A stretch of 5,556 nucleotides of DNA, taken from Oscillospiraceae bacterium. GTDB lineage: Bacteria > Bacillota > Clostridia > Oscillospirales > Oscillospiraceae. The stretch covers positions 1 to 5,556 of the forward strand of contig JAQVYO010000099.1 in assembly GCA_028708585.1 (NCBI GenBank). Direction: 5' to 3'. The position numbers and the translations under genes are program-made. Below are positions 1-5,482 of this stretch, piece by piece. The notes beneath the pieces were generated by a model. It was not told where the DNA came from. It worked only from the letters and a program-made list of their open reading frames with translations, and made no database searches. Position 1 is the stretch's first letter. Every line of letters begins with the position of its first letter.

Positions 1-545
1 TAGGGGTAATTTCGGCGGATTTGTCCCTTTATGCGGATGATTTTCGCGCCGGGGAACGTACGTTTTCCCTGCTTACACAGGTGGTGGGCAGGGCAGGGAG
101 GGGTACTATGAAAGGAAGGGCGGTGATTCAAACCTATACGCCTCAAAACGAAGTCATCGCTTTGGCTGCCGCCCAAAATTATGACCGGTTTTATGACGCG
201 GAAATCCGTCTGCGGAAACTGCGAAACTGTCCGCCTTTTGAAGATCTGTTTACACTCGCTTTTTCGGGCGAAAGGGAAACTGCCGTGCTCGCCGCCTGCC
301 GCAAGACCAAAAAACAGTTGGAAATTGCTTTTGAACGCCAGGGCTTTCAATTTCGGCCCAGTATTCTGGGACCGGCCCCCGCTCCGGTGGTAAAATTAAA
401 CAACCGCTACCGCTACCGTCTCATGATACTCTGTGAAAACCGGAAAATTATGCGCCGCCTGTTTTCTGGTATTTTGACCTGCTTTCAAAAAGACGAAGAA
501 AATCGAGGCGTATCGCTTTTCATTGATGTAAACGGCATAGAATAA
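1..545 (+). CDS. priA: Primosomal protein N' (replication restart helicase PriA), C-terminal part, 5' end outside window
   Basis: PriA is a 3'-to-5' superfamily 2 DNA helicase that recognises stalled forks and D-loops and starts reloading of the replicative helicase. The window enters in mid-gene: the frame is open from base 3, reading GVISAD then LSLYADDFRAGERTF, so the TTG at 21 is internal and not a start. About 180 residues remain. The segment LLTQVVGRAGRG (bases about 72-107) is helicase motif VI with its arginine finger. The rest is the PriA C-terminal domain: a CPPF turn (usually YPPF), then LGPAPAPV and a Y/R-rich segment (NNRYRYRLMI), ending with a SLFIDVNG strand. This matches the family's normal C-terminus, so the gene looks intact here. 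The stop at 543-545 is 52 bp before def, the usual Firmicute neighbour. The zinc-binding cysteines and Walker motifs would lie upstream, out of view. Confidence 0.96.
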   Translation, partial: GVISADLSLYADDFRAGERTFSLLTQVVGRAGRGTMKGRAVIQTYTPQNEVIALAAAQNYDRFYDAEIRLRKLRNCPPFEDLFTLAFSGERETAVLAACRKTKKQLEIAFERQGFQFRPSILGPAPAPVVKLNNRYRYRLMILCENRKIMRRLFSGILTCFQKDEENRGVSLFIDVNGIE

Positions 546-583
546 AATTAACAAGGGAAATCTGACTTTTATCTGTAGAGTTT

Positions 584-590
584 AGGGAGG
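584..590 (+). promoter_or_regulatory. Ribosome binding site of def
   Basis: AGGGAGG lies 7 nt before the ATG at 598. A second ATG at 593 is out of frame with Def and only 2 nt from this site, so the Shine-Dalgarno position supports the start at 598. A second purine run (AAGGGAAA, about 553-560) is farther upstream and is not placed for any start. Confidence 0.8.
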
Positions 591-597
591 AAATGAA

Positions 598-1092
598 ATG
601 TCTTTACGACGCATTTATACGGAAGGGGCAGAGGTTTTAAAAAAAGTCTCTCATCCAGTGACAAACTTTGACAGGCGGCTGCATATTTTGTTGGATGATA
701 TGCGTGAAACGCTGAAACATGCCGACGGCGTAGGCTTGGCCGCGCCTCAGGTGGGAATTTTACGCAGGATCGTCATCGTTTCCGATGAAAATCAGAAGAT
801 CCTTGAGCTTATTAATCCGGAAATTGTCAGCAGGGAAGGGGAACAGACCGCGTTTGAAGGCTGTCTCAGCGTTCCCGGCCGGTATGGTATGGTCAAACGG
901 CCTATGACGGTGCAAGTGAAGGCTTATAATCGAAACGGAGTTCTATATACCGCCACAGGGACCGGCATTACCGCGCGGGCATTTTGCCATGAAATTGACC
1001 ATTTAAACGGCGTGCTCTTTACAAATTATACCGATCAGCTGTATACTCCGGATGAAGTCAACAAGATTCTGGGGGAGGACGGCAAGGAATGA
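598..1092 (+). CDS. def: Peptide deformylase
   Basis: Def removes the formyl group from the N-terminal fMet of nascent proteins at the ribosomal exit tunnel. It is a cytosolic metalloenzyme, usually with Fe2+. The 164-residue product has all three family motifs in order: motif 1 GVGLAAPQ (residues 44-51, with Gln51 in the oxyanion site), motif 2 EGCLSVP (87-93, with metal ligand Cys89) and motif 3 HEIDH (131-135, with ligands His131 and His135 and catalytic Glu132). Length and the EGCLSVPG form of motif 2 fit ordinary bacterial deformylases. No key residue is missing. The C-terminal tail after residue 145 is short and variable, as in the family. The start at 598 follows a strong AGGGAGG site. 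The stop TGA (1090-1092) overlaps the fmt start in ATGA, so the gene that removes formyl groups is coupled to the gene whose product adds them. Confidence 0.98.
   Translation: MSLRRIYTEGAEVLKKVSHPVTNFDRRLHILLDDMRETLKHADGVGLAAPQVGILRRIVIVSDENQKILELINPEIVSREGEQTAFEGCLSVPGRYGMVKRPMTVQVKAYNRNGVLYTATGTGITARAFCHEIDHLNGVLFTNYTDQLYTPDEVNKILGEDGKE
1071..1078 (+). promoter_or_regulatory. Ribosome binding site of fmt, inside the end of def
   Basis: GGGGGAGG lies within the last codons of def, 10 nt before the fmt ATG at 1089. Together with the 4-base ATGA overlap it provides both direct initiation and translational coupling. Confidence 0.75.
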
Positions 1093-2015
1093 AACTTCTT
1101 TTTATGGGTACGCCAATTTTTTCCAAGACCTCTCTCGAACATCTCTGGTTAGAGGGATATCAGATTTGCGGCGTTTTTACCCGCCCGGATAAGCCCCAAA
1201 ACCGGGGGATGAAATTGACCCGCAGCCCCGTTAAAGAATTTGCCGTTTCTCATGACCTTCCGGTTTTTACCCCCTCCATTCTTCTGGATGCCAAAACAAT
1301 TCAGACCATCGCGGCCTTAAAGCCGGATTTGATTGTGGTGGTTGCCTATGGAAAAATCCTGCCGGCAGAAATTTTAAATCTGCCGCCCTGCGGCTGTATC
1401 AATGTTCATGCTTCGCTGCTGCCGAAATACAGGGGCGCCGCGCCGATTCAATGGGCCATTTTAAACGGAGAAGCCGAAACCGGTGTTACCATCATGCGCA
1501 TGGCGCCGGAGCTGGATGCAGGAGACATGATCAGCACCGCAAGCACCCCCATCGGTCCGGACGAAACGTCGGAAGAACTGCATGACCGGCTGATGACCAT
1601 GGGAGCTTCACTGCTGAGCGAAACTATCCCTTCCATTTTGGACGGATCCGCCGCCCGTATCCCGCAAGACATCGAAAAAGCCACATATGCTCCCATGCTG
1701 GACCGCAGCCTTTCCCCGATGGATTTCAGCCGCGGCGCTCTGGCGCTTCATAATCAGGTGCGCGGCCTTCTGCCCTGGCCTTCCGCCACCGCAGTATTCG
1801 GCGGAAGGCGGTTTAAAATCCTCAGGGCTGTTCCAGCCCTGGAAAGAACCGGCCAGCGCCCCGGCACTATTATCCGCGGCGACGATCATGGCCTTTTTGT
1901 TGCCTGTGGAAATGGAGAAGTGCTGCTGATTACCCGGCTTCAAGCGGAAGGTGGCAAGAAAATGAACGCATCGGATTACCTGCGAGGCCATAAACTTGAA
2001 CTCTCTCAGCAATAG
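1089..2015 (+). CDS. fmt: Methionyl-tRNA formyltransferase
   Basis: Fmt transfers a formyl group from 10-formyltetrahydrofolate to Met-tRNA(fMet), making the initiator tRNA. The 308-residue length is normal. The N-terminal Rossmann-type catalytic domain (about 1-205) starts LLFMGTPIF. It carries the folate/catalytic signature with Asn105, His107 and SLLPKYRGAAPIQW (109-122), then the loop ELDAGD (141-146) whose Asp143 corresponds to the third catalytic residue of the N-H-D triad. The C-terminal tRNA-binding domain (about 206-308) includes HNQVRGLLPWPSA (221-233) and a GGRRFKIL strand. One small oddity: the usual Asp of the GTPDF loop is Ile10. The coding sequence for about residues 230-251 contains two strong inverted repeats, listed separately. 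The start overlaps the def stop by 4 bases and rsmB follows after 39 bp. Confidence 0.98.
   Translation: MKLLFMGTPIFSKTSLEHLWLEGYQICGVFTRPDKPQNRGMKLTRSPVKEFAVSHDLPVFTPSILLDAKTIQTIAALKPDLIVVVAYGKILPAEILNLPPCGCINVHASLLPKYRGAAPIQWAILNGEAETGVTIMRMAPELDAGDMISTASTPIGPDETSEELHDRLMTMGASLLSETIPSILDGSAARIPQDIEKATYAPMLDRSLSPMDFSRGALALHNQVRGLLPWPSATAVFGGRRFKILRAVPALERTGQRPGTIIRGDDHGLFVACGNGEVLLITRLQAEGGKKMNASDYLRGHKLELSQQ
1778..1809 (+). repeat. Inverted repeat, 10-bp perfect stem, inside fmt
   Basis: GCCTTCCGCC (1778-1787) and GGCGGAAGGC (1800-1809) are exact reverse complements separated by a 12-base loop. The stem is GC-rich and would form a stable RNA hairpin in the fmt message at about codons 230-241. 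No T-tract follows, so it is not an intrinsic terminator on the + strand. A function is not established; it could be a chance result of codon choice. Confidence 0.7.
1823..1841 (+). repeat. Inverted repeat, 8-bp perfect stem with 3-base loop, inside fmt
   Basis: CAGGGCTG (1823-1830) and CAGCCCTG (1834-1841) pair perfectly around the loop TTC, and 1822/1842 could add a G-U pair. It starts only 13 bases after the preceding stem, giving two stacked-type hairpins in 64 bases. GAAAGAACC follows instead of a U-run, so termination is unlikely. Confidence 0.7.
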
Positions 2016-2031
2016 CCAAACAGAACGCTAC

Positions 2032-2044
2032 AAAGGAAAGAAGG
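2032..2044 (+). promoter_or_regulatory. Ribosome binding region of rsmB
   Basis: A purine-rich run AAAGGAAAGAAGG ends 10 nt before the ATG at 2055. It lacks a full GGAGG core but is the only reasonable site in the 39-bp fmt-rsmB gap, which holds no visible promoter or terminator. Confidence 0.55.
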
Positions 2045-2054
2045 CATTCTTGCG

Positions 2055-3383
2055 ATGAAAACCGCCCGGGAACTTGCCCTTATAACCCTGGATGCCTGTG
2101 CCCGGGGCGGAGCATGGGCTGGTTCTTATTTAAGTGACGCTGTCCTATCGGAAGAGATGGATGCTCGAGAGAGCGCCCTGGCACTCCGTCTTTGCTACGG
2201 GGTTCTGCAAAACCGCGCTCTTTTGGACTTCTATCTTTCGCACTTTTGCACAAGCCCATACCGGCGCCTGGAAGAACAGGTGCGAAATTGTCTGCGGATT
2301 GGAGCGTATCAGCTTCTATTTCTGGATAAAATACCGTCCAGCGCGGCGGTCAACGAATCGGTAAATCTGGCCAAAAAATATGGCCGAAATCCCAGAGCGC
2401 CCGGTTTGGTAAACGCTATCCTGCGCACCTTGGACCGGAACCGGGACAAATTACCCGAATTGCCATCGGAAGATCCAGAAGCGTATCTTGCATTAAAGTA
2501 CAGTCATCCCGAATGGTTTGTAAAAGAACTTTGCCTCATGCTTGGCTCGGAAGGGGCGGAACAATTCCTTGCCGCCGACAACGCGGAGACTCCTTCCTTA
2601 TTACAAATCAACACGCTGAGAACGACCGCCACAGAAACGGAAAAGCAAATGAAAGCACAAAAAGCCAATATCCGTCCCCATTCTTGGCTGAAAGACTGCC
2701 TCGAACTGCGGGAAGGCGGACGTCTGGAGCGGTATGGCGCTTTTTCCGAAGGCGCGTTTTGGGTGCAGGATGCCGCAGCCCGCCTCTCGGTGCTTGCGGC
2801 AAGCCCGGAGCCCGGCTGGAATGTCCTGGATACTTGCTCGGCTCCGGGAGGAAAATCATTTGCCGCCGCGTTGGACATGGAGAATCAAGGAAAAATTACA
2901 GCCTGCGACATTCATCCTCGTAAACTGCGTATGGTGGAAGAAGGAGCCGCGCGACTGGGGCTTACCTGCATTGAGACCTGCATACAGGACGCCGGAGCGC
3001 AAAAAAGGGACTGGGCAAACGTATTTGATCTGGTGATTGCCGATCTGCCTTGCTCCGGCTTCGGCGTCATCCGGAAAAAGCCGGATATTCGCTACCGTCC
3101 CAAGGAACTGCTGGCAGGCTTGCCCGGCCTTCAGTGCGCGCTGTTGGATAACGTATCGGGATATGTCCGTCCCGGGGGAGTGCTGCTATATTCCACCTGT
3201 ACGGTATTTAGCCGGGAAAACGAAGATGTAGTGCATAATTTTCTCAAGATGCATACGGATTTTTCCCTGGAAGCGTTTCATCTCCCGGGTCCGGCCGGAA
3301 TGGCGGAAAAAGGATATATCACGCTGTGGCCTCATCTGCATGAAACCGATGGATTTTTCATCGCAAAAATGCGCAAGAAATGA
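2055..3383 (+). CDS. rsmB: 16S rRNA (cytosine-967-C5)-methyltransferase RsmB
   Basis: RsmB uses S-adenosylmethionine to make m5C at position 967 (E. coli numbering) of 16S rRNA, near the P-site tRNA. The 442-residue protein has the full two-domain layout: an N-terminal NusB-like RNA-binding helical domain (about 1-135, with SSAAVNESVNLAKKYG at 95-110 and a following GLVNAILR segment), then a linker and the Rossmann methyltransferase core. Visible core motifs are motif I VLDTCSAPGGKS (257-268), the acidic ribose-binding Asp285 in ACDIHP, motif IV DLPCSGFG (330-337, Cys333) and motif VI YSTCTV (379-384, Cys382). Two cysteines in these positions are the hallmark of RNA m5C methyltransferases; the motif VI cysteine is the nucleophile and the motif IV cysteine helps release product. 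The C-terminal LWPHLHETDGFFIA (424-437) is also typical. RsmB is favoured over other NSUN/RsmF types by the NusB domain and the fmt-rlmN neighbourhood. rlmN starts 6 bp after the stop. Confidence 0.97.
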   Translation: MKTARELALITLDACARGGAWAGSYLSDAVLSEEMDARESALALRLCYGVLQNRALLDFYLSHFCTSPYRRLEEQVRNCLRIGAYQLLFLDKIPSSAAVNESVNLAKKYGRNPRAPGLVNAILRTLDRNRDKLPELPSEDPEAYLALKYSHPEWFVKELCLMLGSEGAEQFLAADNAETPSLLQINTLRTTATETEKQMKAQKANIRPHSWLKDCLELREGGRLERYGAFSEGAFWVQDAAARLSVLAASPEPGWNVLDTCSAPGGKSFAAALDMENQGKITACDIHPRKLRMVEEGAARLGLTCIETCIQDAGAQKRDWANVFDLVIADLPCSGFGVIRKKPDIRYRPKELLAGLPGLQCALLDNVSGYVRPGGVLLYSTCTVFSRENEDVVHNFLKMHTDFSLEAFHLPGPAGMAEKGYITLWPHLHETDGFFIAKMRKK

Positions 3384-3389
3384 GATGAC

Positions 3390-4418
3390 ATGGGAACAAA
3401 AATAGACATCAAATCCATGAACCTTTCAGAGCTTGAAGAATATATAACAAGCCTGGGCCAACCAAATTATCGGGCAAAACAAATTTTTCGTTGGATGCAC
3501 CAGGGCGCGGTATCCTTCGAAGAAATGAGCAATCTGCCGGAGCCTCTGCGCAGAAGGCTTGCGGAAGACTGCAAAATTACGGTTCCTCAGGTGGAAAAAA
3601 AACAAATTTCAATTTTGGATGGCACCATAAAATATCTGTGGCGCCTGGAAGATGGAAATTGTGTGGAAACCGTTTTACTGCGGTATCGGTATGGGAACAC
3701 AGTTTGCGTATCCTCCCAGGTCGGCTGCCAAATGGGCTGTGCATTCTGCGCTTCCACGCTTGGGGGACTGATGCGCAACCTGACCCCTTCTGAAATTTTA
3801 AATCAAGTGCTTTTTACTTCCCTGAATTCCGGTTTGCCAATTTCCAACATCGTTTTAATGGGAATTGGGGAGCCGCTGGACAATCTTGAAGCGGTTTTGC
3901 GATTTTTGGAGCTCATAAATCAAAAGGATGGAATGAATATCGGCATGCGTCATATTTCACTTTCTACCTGTGGCCTGACAGAAAAAATTGACAAACTGGC
4001 CTCTTATCAATTACAATTAACCTTGTCGGTGTCGTTGCACGCTCCGGACGACGAAACCCGTTCCCGGCTGATGCCGGTGAACCGGCGCTATGGTGTGGAA
4101 GCTGTGCTAGGCGCCTGCCACCGCTATTTTGAAAAAACAGGGCGGCGGGTTTCTTACGAATATGCCATGATCGATGGAGTAAACGATTCCGAGGCGCAGG
4201 CCGATTTACTGGCGAATCGGCTGAAAAAGGCGCCTGGCCATGTGAACCTTATTTTACTCAATGACGTGCGGGAAAGGACGTTGCGGCCAAGCCGCAAAGC
4301 AGATGCATTCCGCAGAAGGCTGGAGGAACACGGGGTTACCGTAACGATTCGCCGGCGCTTGGGGAGCGATATTGACGCTTCCTGTGGGCAATTGCGCAGA
4401 CAAACCCTCGGGCTCTAG
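3390..4418 (+). CDS. rlmN: Dual-specificity RNA methyltransferase RlmN (23S rRNA A2503 / tRNA A37, C2)
   Basis: RlmN is a radical-SAM enzyme that makes 2-methyladenosine at A2503 of 23S rRNA in the peptidyl-transferase region and at A37 of some tRNAs. The 342-residue product has an N-terminal helical domain (IDIKSMNLSELEEYI, PNYRAKQIFRW) and the radical-SAM barrel with CxxxCxxC at Cys113, Cys117 and Cys120 binding a 4Fe-4S cluster. Cys106, in VCVSSQVGC, and Cys332, in DASCGQL, align by spacing with E. coli Cys118 and the methyl-carrying Cys355; Glu93 aligns with E. coli Glu105. MGIGEPLDN (157-165) is the SAM-binding GEPL loop. The presence of both accessory cysteines and the length fit RlmN; Cfr is closely related, but this housekeeping context favours RlmN. 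The start at 3390 fits the family N-terminus but has no clear Shine-Dalgarno site; being 6 bp past the rsmB stop, it is probably translated by coupling. The loop LILLNDV departs from the common LIPxNPV. Confidence 0.97.
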   Translation: MGTKIDIKSMNLSELEEYITSLGQPNYRAKQIFRWMHQGAVSFEEMSNLPEPLRRRLAEDCKITVPQVEKKQISILDGTIKYLWRLEDGNCVETVLLRYRYGNTVCVSSQVGCQMGCAFCASTLGGLMRNLTPSEILNQVLFTSLNSGLPISNIVLMGIGEPLDNLEAVLRFLELINQKDGMNIGMRHISLSTCGLTEKIDKLASYQLQLTLSVSLHAPDDETRSRLMPVNRRYGVEAVLGACHRYFEKTGRRVSYEYAMIDGVNDSEAQADLLANRLKKAPGHVNLILLNDVRERTLRPSRKADAFRRRLEEHGVTVTIRRRLGSDIDASCGQLRRQTLGL

Positions 4419-4442
4419 CTTGTTTCTTGAAAAAATTAGCAA

Positions 4443-4610
4443 ATGATGAAAGCATTGCGCCTTATAGAGAGAATAATAGAGAGAATTACAATGAATGCAG
4501 GAAATGATAGATTAGATTTAAGGAAACGCAAAGAACGGCCTGGGAAATTGATATGGTCCATCCAGATGAAAAGATTGTTCCCTGCAAAAAACCGAGCCTC
4601 AAAAACCTGA
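4443..4610 (+). CDS. Possible small basic protein, 55 residues, unrecognised
   Basis: An open frame starts with two consecutive ATGs 25 bp after the rlmN stop and ends at TGA 4608-4610. Its product begins MMKALRLIERIIERITM, in which a 12-bp tandem repeat encodes IERI twice and could form an amphipathic helix. It then becomes strongly basic (9 Arg and 7 Lys against 5 acidic residues overall, for example RKRKER at 27-32), with one Trp and no cysteine. I do not recognise a family. Against it: no Shine-Dalgarno site precedes 4443; the internal ATG at 4491 has only a weak AGAGAG upstream; and five of nine Arg codons are AGA/AGG, unlike the CGN-rich neighbours. It may be a real small protein, a remnant or chance. 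Confidence 0.25.
   Translation: MMKALRLIERIIERITMNAGNDRLDLRKRKERPGKLIWSIQMKRLFPAKNRASKT
4464..4487 (+). repeat. 12-bp tandem repeat, two copies
   Basis: ATAGAGAGAATA (4464-4475) is followed directly by ATAGAGAGAATT (4476-4487), 11 of 12 bases identical. The period is a multiple of three, so it duplicates IERI in the possible 55-codon ORF. It may reflect slippage; a role as a paired protein-binding site is conceivable but unsupported. Confidence 0.75.
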
Positions 4611-4616
4611 TATGAT
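4608..4616 (+). promoter_or_regulatory. Candidate extended -10 promoter for stp-prkC
   Basis: TGATATGAT matches the extended -10 form TGnTATAAT with one mismatch in the hexamer. It is preceded by an A-rich stretch (about 4586-4605) but by no good -35 box at 16-18 bp, which extended -10 promoters can tolerate. Transcription would begin near 4623, leaving an untranslated leader of about 100 nt before stp. The motif is short and this is only a candidate. Confidence 0.3.
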
Positions 4617-4711
4617 TTCTTCTGCAGCGCGGGAAGCACGGGAAAAGTTTATCCCGATAGATAAAGATTCGCTTGATGCGGCATGGCACGGCGCAACAGC
4701 ACGCCAGAAAC

Positions 4712-4715
4712 GGAG
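4712..4715 (+). promoter_or_regulatory. Ribosome binding site deciding the stp start
   Basis: GGAG (within CGGAGTG) sits 8 nt before the ATG at 4724. In-frame alternatives TTG 4673 and ATG 4676 lack such a site and would add 16-17 residues with no family counterpart, so 4724 is preferred. Confidence 0.65.
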
Positions 4716-4723
4716 TGTTTGGA

Positions 4724-5455
4724 ATGAAAGCTTGGGGAATTACCCACAAAGGTGCAGTCAGAGAAGAAAATCAGGATGCGTTTTATTTGGCGCTCCCTTC
4801 GGAAAACCTTGCCCTCGGAGTCGTCTGCGATGGAATGGGAGGCGCGCGCGGCGGAAATGTTGCCAGCCGCATGGCAGTCGAATGCTTTTCAGAACAGATG
4901 TTGTCTTCGCTCAGACCTGGCCTGGAGGAAGGAACGCTAAAGGAAATGCTTACCCGAGCGGCGGAAATTGCCAATGGAGCGCTTTACATGCGTTCCCAGG
5001 AAGATCCTGCTTTATCGGGCATGGGCACAACGCTGGTTGCGGCAGTAGCAGAATCCAGCCGGGCACTGTTACTCAACGTAGGCGACAGCCGCGCTTATCG
5101 TCTGTCGCCTGGTGCCGTTACCCGCCTTACAAACGATCATTCTGTTGTGGAAGATATGGTCCAGCGAGGAAAAATCACAAGAGAGCAGGCGCGCGTTCAT
5201 CCGCAGAAACACCTCATCACCCGTGCGCTGGGCGCAGAAGAGACCGTCTTATGCGATGTTTTCTCAACGCAGGTGAATCCCGGGGATTTTTTGCTGCTCT
5301 GCTCCGACGGACTTGTCAATACCGTATCCGATCAGGAGCTTCTGTATGAGGCGCTTCATGGCGAAATACCGGAAAACTGCTGTGAACGGCTTTTGCAGAT
5401 TGCTCTTTCAAGGGGTGCGCCGGACAACGTTACCGTTTTGCTCTTTCAAATATAA
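4724..5455 (+). CDS. stp: PP2C-family Ser/Thr protein phosphatase (Stp/PrpC)
   Basis: This enzyme removes phosphate from Ser/Thr residues of proteins phosphorylated by the neighbouring PASTA kinase, and from the kinase itself. It is a soluble, Mn2+/Mg2+-dependent PPM phosphatase. The 243-residue product is a single complete catalytic domain of normal bacterial size. Visible motifs are VREENQD (12-18, metal ligand Asp18), CDGMGG (35-40, ligand Asp36), GMGTTLVAAV (99-108), NVGDSRAYRL (118-127), the flap-region block LTNDHSVVEDMVQRGKI (135-151) with HLITRALG (163-170), LLCSDGL (191-197, Asp195) and the final PDNVTVLL (233-240, Asp234). No catalytic residue is missing. No signal peptide or membrane segment is seen. 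The kinase gene starts 27 bp after the stop, so the pair is probably co-transcribed. The start at 4724 is chosen because the family begins about ten residues before the RxxNQD motif and a GGAG site precedes it. The gene is called prpC in Bacillus. Confidence 0.97.
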   Translation: MKAWGITHKGAVREENQDAFYLALPSENLALGVVCDGMGGARGGNVASRMAVECFSEQMLSSLRPGLEEGTLKEMLTRAAEIANGALYMRSQEDPALSGMGTTLVAAVAESSRALLLNVGDSRAYRLSPGAVTRLTNDHSVVEDMVQRGKITREQARVHPQKHLITRALGAEETVLCDVFSTQVNPGDFLLLCSDGLVNTVSDQELLYEALHGEIPENCCERLLQIALSRGAPDNVTVLLFQI

Positions 5456-5465
5456 ACACGGCAAT

Positions 5466-5473
5466 AAAGGAGG
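5466..5473 (+). promoter_or_regulatory. Ribosome binding site of prkC
   Basis: AAAGGAGG, close to the Shine-Dalgarno consensus, lies 9 nt before the ATG at 5483. It is the strongest such site in the window and implies efficient kinase initiation independent of stp translation. Confidence 0.85.
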
Positions 5474-5482
5474 ACATTTACC

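Larger units (their letters stand above)
4419..4723 (+). other. rlmN-stp intergenic region, AT-rich in its first half
   Basis: This 305-bp spacer is the only sizeable gap in the window. It contains a possible 55-codon ORF (4443-4610), a 12-bp tandem repeat (4464-4487), a candidate extended -10 element (4608-4616) and two weak inverted repeats (CGGGA/TCCCG at 4639-4656 and GGCG/CGCC at 4690-4705). No intrinsic terminator is seen after rlmN: no stable stem is followed by a T-run. Other short open stretches exist in the remaining frames (for example 4553-4615, which overlaps an ATG at 4612 as ATGA), so a decayed small gene is possible but not demonstrated. Confidence 0.6.

Noticed and set aside
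357..370. CCCAG/CTGGG hairpin with TATT loop in priA
   Set aside because: The stem is only 5 bp, inside coding sequence and without a T-run, so it is neither a terminator nor a notable structure.
668..673. Perfect -35 consensus TTGACA inside def
   Set aside because: No -10-like hexamer lies at 15-19 bp downstream; the nearest candidates (TATTTT at 684, GATGAT at 694) are at 10 and 20 bp. The motif encodes part of NFDRR in Def.
2504..2923. Several open frames of 80-136 codons on both strands inside rsmB
   Set aside because: They lie entirely within an intact RsmB with full motifs and have low-complexity Arg/Ser/Pro-rich products; they are out-of-frame shadows.
3290..3299. Perfect 10-bp palindrome TCCGGCCGGA near the end of rsmB
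   Set aside because: It encodes conserved-position residues in the RsmB tail, and short GC palindromes are expected in this composition; nothing nearby suggests an operator.
4427..4492. TTGAAA (4427) with AT-rich hexamers TATAGA (4463), AATAAT (4472) and TACAAT (4487) as a promoter
   Set aside because: Each -10-like hexamer is too far from TTGAAA (30 bp or more) and none has another -35 at 16-18 bp. In an AT-rich spacer such hexamers are expected by chance.
4436..4749. Minus-strand open frames of 67 and 87 codons in the rlmN-stp spacer
   Set aside because: They overlap each other in different frames, have no recognisable domain or clear ribosome binding site, and oppose an all-plus-strand operon; the hydrophobic stretch comes from the AT-rich spacer composition.
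4612..5349. A 245-codon open frame from ATG 4612 running across most of stp in another frame
   Set aside because: It overlaps a phosphatase with every catalytic motif intact. Beyond 4724 its product is rich in Arg, Cys, Ser and Pro with no domain, as expected for an out-of-frame reading of a GC-rich gene. Only its first 37 codons lie in free sequence, and ATG 4612 has no ribosome binding site.
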